Shown here piece by piece: positions 35,001 through 37,503 of a stretch of DNA of 37,503 bases. How positions within the stretch are numbered: position 1 is the first letter of the stretch; each line of letters begins with the position of its first letter. The stretch lies in contig JAFTGN010000016.1 of assembly GCA_017457865.1 (NCBI GenBank), forward strand, positions 1 through 37,503, read 5' to 3'. Made by a program: the position numbers and the translations under genes. This stretch comes from Lachnospiraceae bacterium. Its GTDB lineage: Bacteria; Bacillota; Clostridia; Lachnospirales; Lachnospiraceae. The notes below the pieces were generated by a model. That model saw nothing but the letters and a program-made list of their open reading frames with translations, was not told where the DNA came from and made no database searches.

Positions 35001-36286
35001 ACACTGCAACGGTAACCTATGCCGCGGATGGTTTGTATACATTTGACATTGACTATCAGGATATGGCAGGAAACCCGGCACAGGATATGGCAGAAGAAGT
35101 GTTCTATGTAGACCAGACCAAACCGGTGGTAACTGTGACAAACATTGTAGACCAGTCTGCCAATGCAGAAAAGGGAAATATTGGTTTTGTAATTACTGCT
35201 ACAGATACAAACTTTGATGTATTCCAGCCAGTATTGACTGCAATCGTGCAGGAGGATGGAAAGTTTGTCAGAAAAACATTGGATGTAGGAACATTCACGG
35301 ATATTAACAATGGAAGCGTATTTACGGTTGAAAATCTCAGCACAGATGGAATTTACTATTTGTCTTGTACAGTAGTGGACAAAGCCGGAAATGCATATGA
35401 TGAAATCGTATTGTATGATTCAGATGGAAAAGAATATACAAAACCATTGTCAGAGGAAGATCCGATGGTGAAATTCTCTATTGTACGAAACGGCTCTGCA
35501 TACGAGTTGGGAACAGAAACAGAAGATCTGGTGAACCAGTATTATGTGCAGGATGTATATGAAGATCTGATTATCATGGAAACCAATACAGATCCAATTG
35601 ACCAGTATGAAATCACATTGAATGGAAAAGTATTGAATCCGGGAATCGACTATTCTGTCGTACAGCAGGGTGGTGATGTGGATTGGAACCATAATACATA
35701 CACCATATCCAGAAGCCTCTTTGCAGAGGAAGGAGAATATCAGGTCGTATTGTTTACAAAGGATAAGGCAGGCACAGATGCCTTTACTGATGTGGAAGGC
35801 GCAAAGATTGCTTTCGTGGTCGATCAAAAGGCTCCGGAAGTGGTGGTAACCGGTCTGGAAGACAATGGAAGATACCAGGTAGAGAAACAGACGGTATCGG
35901 TTGTTCCGGTAGATGATGGTGGTGCATTGCAGTCTATTCTGGTTCAGACAGTGGACGAGGATGGAAAAGCCCTTCAGGAATTGTTACAGTTGTCTGGTGA
36001 GGAACTGGAAGAAACCTTGGAAAGTCAAGATGGAAAGTTGCAGTTTGATGTAGCGTCTGGCTTGTATCAGAACGTTCAGATTATCTGTAATGACCGTGCC
36101 ATTGATGAAAATGGAAAAACCAATGAGTATAATCGTACCATCAAGAATGTATCCATTTCTTCCAATATGCTGATGATCTTCTGGGCAAACAAGCCTGCCA
36201 GATATGGAACAGCAGCAGGTGGCAGTGCAGCAGCGATTGCAATTGCATTGCTGGCAATTTTGAAGAAAAAGAAAGTAGCAGGTTGA
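26054..36286 (+). CDS. Giant 3410-residue Ig-like surface protein (putative adhesin/stalk)
   Basis: Residues 1 to about 34 form a signal peptide ending MVFAA. Two carboxypeptidase-regulatory-like domains (about 40-110 and 116-190) and an acidic linker (190-222) follow. Seven Big_2-like domains occupy about 236-876, for example YTSSDESVAVVSSKGVVTGK. Residues about 880-1370 are Ig-like and non-repetitive. Three tandem blocks of 419-441 residues start at 1373, 1792 and 2233, and a diverged partial fourth begins at about 2675. Modules with the signature RxATITITER recur. The C-terminus has a short hydrophobic stretch (AAAIAIALLAILKKKK) with a basic tail and no LPXTG, so the protein is probably a membrane-anchored rod. 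GTAGGAGGT before the ATG gives strong translation. As the last gene of the Tad operon it is likely an adhesin or a filament that extends past the wall; the function is inferred. Confidence 0.9.
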   Translation: MHNRHEFLKRALSLCLVVLMIVTLIPNQRMVFAAENTKTFQVVIQTQDGVGIANAEVTIAQSHVQTDERGVAEIQVSGSSFTYAIQAKGFASKSGTVKTSGKSSVTVKLEALQPRFIQGKVIAESQGLEGVEVTAMSTVSDEINGTDTVMTDADGSFRLTVYEMGTYQVKARKEGFLIGTASVLVQEEEAETEAETVQEDDSFETSEEVDETEEEVQKGTDCYDAGEIVLQPDHTRFVFDQPTAEVIYSADQAPTVTGVQLSTSPELQNGVLEYASSDTDVLAVNEDGTILTKKPGTADITVIRKEDETYLEKTAAYTVVVRKMSQKPLTWKKTENVTLFCNQQYTNTASGGTTKSKITYTSSDESVAVVSSKGVVTGKKAGTVTITATRKGDDLYEDAVAVYQITYQKLEDAWMFAQSSPKDLVVEPDQELPTLQNPVTGENLGEITYTVENLQVFADEDGEQIPAEEANIATVDANGTVTATGTAYGKVRITASRDPEQYEKDAVSYDLTVRSRESRQIFFETSEPGEIVYGETFQNPVDGQGVYTYRSSDETIAKAEADGTLDIQQAGTVTITATAEDGTEISYDLTIVKAVRTVSWTADSIDTMIYAGEYAVAEGEQAHTYVIQETGDDVASAANIQISSSDASVLKIVNGQIQAVGVGTVTLTIAVPEDTRYEASQLSCEVTVMKATPELIWKKGAEVTETYKAGFHYVNPADRTIPSVKGEELTLEYHIVSGEDVISGFDETDGSFDVEKAGTVVIKAIYSASQFCESVESTYSLHIEKAVQEIGFKQEQYKFTAGAETAKLSDRIKDGLGEASIQYSFDNKDVIEKIEEDGTIHFTGYPGEVVITAVKPEDDRYCQASDTCTITVGYSTDTKEHYTLEGDQKNGKSKWYTGAASVKAAKGYQVAEQFEGVNTTWSDCIENIVTEDSNPAEITFYVRKESNPASVQQVTKEIYLDQTTPQAELQMEESTIWEKAFRIISFGKLGKDTVTVDLVEVSDGEETLASGVASKEYFIGTPIDDDTLYTRLLNKQDDQEIGELVEDYIAHQGGWQTWTGALEFEKDTEFVVYAKVTDVAGNALYTSTNGVIFESSSPVVTVSIIPEEKTEDDFYNTDVHLKIFADDTKNEKGSKTVSSGIQSVTYTVYYEDQEKQDNGSIISDGETTELWYETDERPQTVIWESNDSEEYPYITVETQNDFTKGIRVEVTVTDYAGNVGTGEIEFNMDTVKPAIQVDWQGDARIVADSVEYYAGTSERIAQISITERSFDPDTATKSIGVIRNGEELSTEEIQNLFVKNEEESIWTESGVSHQDSTVHDAKMRFTETGTYQLYVKDYADKAGNSAEVKTEDGNQYQSALFVVDATDPTVSKLAVSEDTAEDAKPLAKCSESGLDIYRGDVVVGIQAEEPYPEYAAGIKQVEYWVTSEDVETQRAVLYAFEEQTPTYDQLRKSWSGQITVDAAANNSCDVKVYVKVTDNAGNTFTAEPLKLDIDNTDPKIQIAYDNNDGNREENGRGYFGADRTATITVTERSAHFNAPGVYDVTEGMKDAVEGNGILLTAVDSQGDHVALDLTAMTENGNWTQGKGENVNEDTHTLAIHYRTDANYTFEIAVTDQAGRKTSGSAEKEDAGRVDTTGSTTPYIFTVDQTAPLSHVKVDVNEKSFWTELVDTITFGLWKKEPVEVTGAAGDATSPVTIEYFTTTGMESFDRLTREEKLVVLSQDEESSYGYHWITVNQVFMDAEAVNLINLFTSQDNQQFVTYLKATDYAGQVSFASTDGVLADQKAPQVTTLAVSQDTAASAKPLAKCEESGLDIYRGNVVVDIQVDEPNATYAAGIRQVEYWVTSEDVETQRAVLYDFNYQNTESGRKLTITDSNAAEPIVLEGNVPVYEQLRKNWNGQITVDAAANNSCDVKVYVKVTDNAGNEDTSEPLKLDIDYTNPEIQITYDNNEANQKDAGRGYFGEDRTATIIVTERSAHFNAPGVYDVTEGMGNAVDGNSILLTAVDGQGNHVVIDVEEMTEDWITETAEDSNEDTHTLTIHYNADANYTFGMAVTDQAGRMTIGSAEKEDSGRVNTTNSTTPYVFTVDHTAPLSLVKVDVNEKSFWTGLVETITFGLWKKEPVEVMGTAGDVTSPVTIEYFTTTGIEAFDRLSKEEKLAVLTQEKESGYGYQWTGMDQIFTDAEAVNLIDLFSSEENQQFVTYLKATDYAGQVSFASTDGVLADNRAPQVTTLAVSKDTADAAKPLAKCRVSELDIYRGDVVVDIQVDEPNATYAAGIRQIEYWVTSEGVETQRETLYDFAYQSGTDGSVLTITDINQNGKKPVVYEGNVPTYSQLRKRWSGQITVDAEKNNSCDVKVYVKVTDNAGNTFTAEPLKLDIDHTDPSIQISYDNNEAHRVADGRGYFGQVRRGTITVTERSAHFNAPGVYDVTEGMGNTVDGNSIFLTAVDSRGVHVPLDVKGMIGNWVTEKAEDSNEDTHTISIRYSTDANYTFGLTVTDQAGRKTTGNAEKEDTKRVDTMNSTTPYVFTVDRTAPVSNISVEVNERHFWTSLVETITFGLWKQEPIQVSATAGDETSCPVTLAYFTTTGTEAFDTLSNTEKIAALDRLGTAGSPYQYSWRSVEKTFYNYDAEQTREFVNLFSSNMNNQLVVYLRATDYAGNVWYSSTNGFISEAEKPVITLTASRPSDYIYNENDSVEVNVNVIDPVVNGTYSGIKEISYVVRNLNAVTHDKDVLYEFTIQNPEDRHPTRDELLQSWNRSIVVNKEQNNSNEVEVEVTATDNAGNTQSERIQLKIDITKPDIQVSYQNNAGDTTFGKAYFKEDRVATVTITERNFDPSKVKFEIANTNGVMPSISGWSTVEGGGNKDNTLHIATVTYGADGDYTFDVSCQDEANNANTDVEYGGSLAPKEFTIDKTAPVIHVDYDNTSAKNGNYYNAVRTATISITEHNFETSRIVVNMTATDDGRTIAAPSVSGWSRNGDVNTATVTYAADGLYTFDIDYQDMAGNPAQDMAEEVFYVDQTKPVVTVTNIVDQSANAEKGNIGFVITATDTNFDVFQPVLTAIVQEDGKFVRKTLDVGTFTDINNGSVFTVENLSTDGIYYLSCTVVDKAGNAYDEIVLYDSDGKEYTKPLSEEDPMVKFSIVRNGSAYELGTETEDLVNQYYVQDVYEDLIIMETNTDPIDQYEITLNGKVLNPGIDYSVVQQGGDVDWNHNTYTISRSLFAEEGEYQVVLFTKDKAGTDAFTDVEGAKIAFVVDQKAPEVVVTGLEDNGRYQVEKQTVSVVPVDDGGALQSILVQTVDEDGKALQELLQLSGEELEETLESQDGKLQFDVASGLYQNVQIICNDRAIDENGKTNEYNRTIKNVSISSNMLMIFWANKPARYGTAAGGSAAAIAIALLAILKKKKVAG
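30170..31426 (+). repeat. Internal repeat block 1 of the giant Ig protein
   Basis: A 1257-bp in-frame block encoding residues 1373-1791. It opens with LAVSEDTAEDAKPLAKC and includes NNSCDVKVYVKVTDNAGN, VTERSAHFNAPGVYDVTEGM, FGLWKKEPVEV and TYLKATDYAGQVSFASTDGV. It lacks a 22-residue insert (LTITD...EGN) present in blocks 2 and 3. Confidence 0.9.
31427..32749 (+). repeat. Internal repeat block 2 of the giant Ig protein
   Basis: A 1323-bp block encoding residues 1792-2232, opening with LAVSQDTAASAKPLAKC. A 72-bp stretch near its end (32645-32716) is identical to the same place in block 1 (31322-31393), exactly 1323 bp away. This marks a recent duplication or gene conversion. Confidence 0.9.
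32750..34065 (+). repeat. Internal repeat block 3 of the giant Ig protein
   Basis: A block of about 1316 bp encoding residues 2233 to about 2671, opening with LAVSKDTADAAKPLAKC. Its first two thirds closely match blocks 1 and 2. The last third (FGLWKQEPIQVSATAGDETS to AGNVWYSSTNG) is clearly more diverged. A partial fourth unit follows from about 34081. Confidence 0.85.
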
Positions 36287-36345
36287 TCAGTTTTGATAAG
36301 AGACAGAAGAAAACTGTTTTTCGCTAAGTAGATTCTGTCAAAAGT

Positions 36346-36396
36346 CATATGCTCTCTTTTGGTCGTGTCATAGCACGTACCAAAAGGGAGCATATG
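36346..36396. repeat. Long perfect-stem inverted repeat after the giant gene
   Basis: An 18-nt left arm (36346-36363) pairs with 36379-36396 with one G-T wobble. Inside, CGTG (36364-36367) pairs with CACG (36374-36377) around a 6-nt loop. The RNA would form an uninterrupted stem-loop of about 22 bp with one bulged base. It starts 60 bp after the giant gene's stop. No T-run follows on the plus strand (GAATATTAG), so it is not a standard rho-independent terminator. It may be a 3' stabiliser, a processing site or a non-canonical terminator. Confidence 0.7.
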
Positions 36397-36496
36397 GAAT
36401 ATTAGAGGGAGACTTCGCAGGAAAAGAACTTATCATGAGACACTGGAAAACAAACATTTGACAAATGACAGAGAGATTCAATTGGGGAGGAAGATT

Positions 36497-37027
36497 ATGG
36501 GCAGAGCAACACAAGTGACGACGATGAAGCAGGATATCGTAAAGGCAGATTTTGTAGATGCAGTGGTAAATGCTGCCAATCGAACCTTGTTGGGGGGAGG
36601 ATGTGTAGATGGTGCCATACATAAAGCGGCTGGATGTTCTCTCTTTTGGGCATGTTTGAAGCTGCATGGTTGTGCAGTGGGAAGTGCCAAAATCACAAAA
36701 GCATATGGATTGCCCTGCAAATATATCATTCACACAGTCGGTCCCAGATGGCATGGGGGAAAGAAAGGGGAGGCAGAAGCACTGTATCATTGCTACTACA
36801 ATTCTTTGATTCTGGCACATGAATATGGGATTCGTACCATTGCCTTTCCCTCTATTTCAACCGGGATTTTCTCGTATCCATTGGAACAGGCGGCAGACGT
36901 TGCCGTAACAGCAGTATATAACTATGTGAAACAAAACCCGGAGCATTTTGACCGGATTATATGGGTGTTTTTGGAAGAAGAGATAGAGCAGGCATACCAG
37001 AGGAAGATAAGGGAGTTGTTTGGGTGA
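36497..37027 (+). CDS. Macro-domain protein (ADP-ribose / O-acetyl-ADP-ribose hydrolase-like)
   Basis: A 176-residue single macro domain, the usual length for MacroD/YmdB-type enzymes that hydrolyse O-acetyl-ADP-ribose or remove mono-ADP-ribose from proteins. The substrate-binding signatures are present: VNAANRTLLGGGCVDGAIHK (residues about 24-43), AKITKAYGLPCKYIIHTVGP and SISTGIFSYPLEQAADVAV. The ATG at 36497 has GGGGAGG 6 nt upstream; an in-frame extension to 36458 has no site. It follows the long hairpin by 100 bp and precedes the lipoprotein gene by 33 bp, so it is probably co-transcribed with the latter. I see no ADP-ribosyltransferase partner in the window. Confidence 0.9.
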   Translation: MGRATQVTTMKQDIVKADFVDAVVNAANRTLLGGGCVDGAIHKAAGCSLFWACLKLHGCAVGSAKITKAYGLPCKYIIHTVGPRWHGGKKGEAEALYHCYYNSLILAHEYGIRTIAFPSISTGIFSYPLEQAADVAVTAVYNYVKQNPEHFDRIIWVFLEEEIEQAYQRKIRELFG

Positions 37028-37060
37028 GAAAACCAGAAAAAATGTTAGGAGGATAAAGGA

Positions 37061-37503
37061 ATGAAGTTAAAACAGGTGTTGTTGAATATTTTACTGGGAA
37101 CCATACTACTGATGGTTGGTTGTAATTCTGCGGAGCAAAAATCAGAGTCGGAAGCGGATACGTCAGAAAGCGTGAAAGAGAGTGTTGTTGTGGAAACGGA
37201 GATAGAATCCACAGAATGGGAATCCGAGACAGAAGAGTCTATCAAAACAGTGGAGATACAGTGCTACGTGATAGATGTTGATGATGAGCATTCATTAACA
37301 GAAGTAAAGGTAACTGCGGTTGATGGTGACGAAAAAGAATATGAGGTCAAAACAGATGAGGGCGGATGGTTTGAATTGCTTTTACCAGAAGGGACTTATA
37401 CACTGACCTTTGAAAAAGAAAATTATGAGAGAGAAGAGTTGTACGATATTGTAGTGGAATCCGGGAAAGATGTTGATATACCGGATAGGATCAAACTGAA
37501 ATC
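37061..37503 (+). CDS. Lipoprotein with carboxypeptidase-regulatory-like domain (3' end outside window)
   Basis: The open frame runs to the window edge (147 codons visible). The signal peptide ends in LLMVGC with acylated Cys21. A Ser/Glu/Thr-rich spacer follows (to about residue 66), then a beta-sandwich of the CarboxypepD_reg type (EVKTDEGGWFELLLPEGTYT, then LTFEKENYEREEL). The giant Ig protein has two domains of this type near its N-terminus. TTAGGAGGATAAAGGA lies right before the ATG. The substrate or partner is unknown; it would sit on the outer face of the membrane. Confidence 0.8.
   Translation, partial: MKLKQVLLNILLGTILLMVGCNSAEQKSESEADTSESVKESVVVETEIESTEWESETEESIKTVEIQCYVIDVDDEHSLTEVKVTAVDGDEKEYEVKTDEGGWFELLLPEGTYTLTFEKENYEREELYDIVVESGKDVDIPDRIKLK

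Noticed and set aside
36458..36486. Perfect TTGACA at 36458-36463 upstream of the macro-domain gene
   Set aside because: The position 17 bp downstream reads ATTGGG, and no -10-like hexamer fits at 15-19 bp. The promoter of the macro-domain gene remains unknown.

Overview
The window looks like a chromosomal segment from a low-to-moderate-GC Gram-positive anaerobe, most likely Clostridia and possibly Lachnospiraceae. The Shine-Dalgarno sequences are strong and AGGAGG-like. The Tad genes are of the Gram-positive kind (Flp1-like pilin, DUF5702 protein, no secretin, no CpaB/RcpC). The genus cannot be read from the sequence.

Layout. (1) Positions 1-2411: the tail of a winged-helix protein, then an overlapping two-gene module of an ABC/OLD-type AAA ATPase and a Toprim-like partner. 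It resembles two-component anti-phage systems and ends at a clear rho-independent terminator. (2) 2590-5589, minus strand: a 999-residue Sel1/TPR-repeat protein with its own consensus promoter. (3) 5785-7603: a small Cys-containing protein and a helix-turn-helix regulator. (4) 7632-36286: a consensus promoter preceded by a perfect palindrome, then a collinear run of 16 genes with no gap above about 60 bp, which I read as one ~28.6-kb operon. (5) 36497-37503: a macro-domain protein and the start of a lipoprotein with a carboxypeptidase-regulatory-like domain.

The long operon encodes a complete Gram-positive Tad (tight adherence) pilus machine: TadZ, TadA/CpaF ATPase, TadB, TadC, Flp1-like pilin, two TadE/F-type pseudopilins, a 1641-residue DUF5702/TadG-like protein, a lipoprotein and a TadV/CpaA prepilin peptidase. 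It continues without a break into a signalling cassette: a membrane-anchored WG-repeat protein, a DUF6382-FHA protein, a PP2C phosphatase, a transmembrane Ser/Thr kinase with a non-PASTA outer domain, and a small membrane protein. It ends with a 3410-residue secreted, membrane-anchored protein built of Ig-like modules. The simplest reading is a surface pilus whose assembly or activity is controlled by reversible Ser/Thr phosphorylation read out by the FHA protein, co-expressed with a giant adhesin or stalk. This combination is my main candidate for a less-described system.

No tRNA, rRNA, CRISPR array, insertion sequence or integrase was seen. No gene-free stretch exceeds 300 bases. The gaps are 155-349, 2412-2589, 5590-5784, 5974-6145, 7604-7728 and 36287-36496; they hold the regulatory elements listed. 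I saw nothing convincing in 5974-6145.
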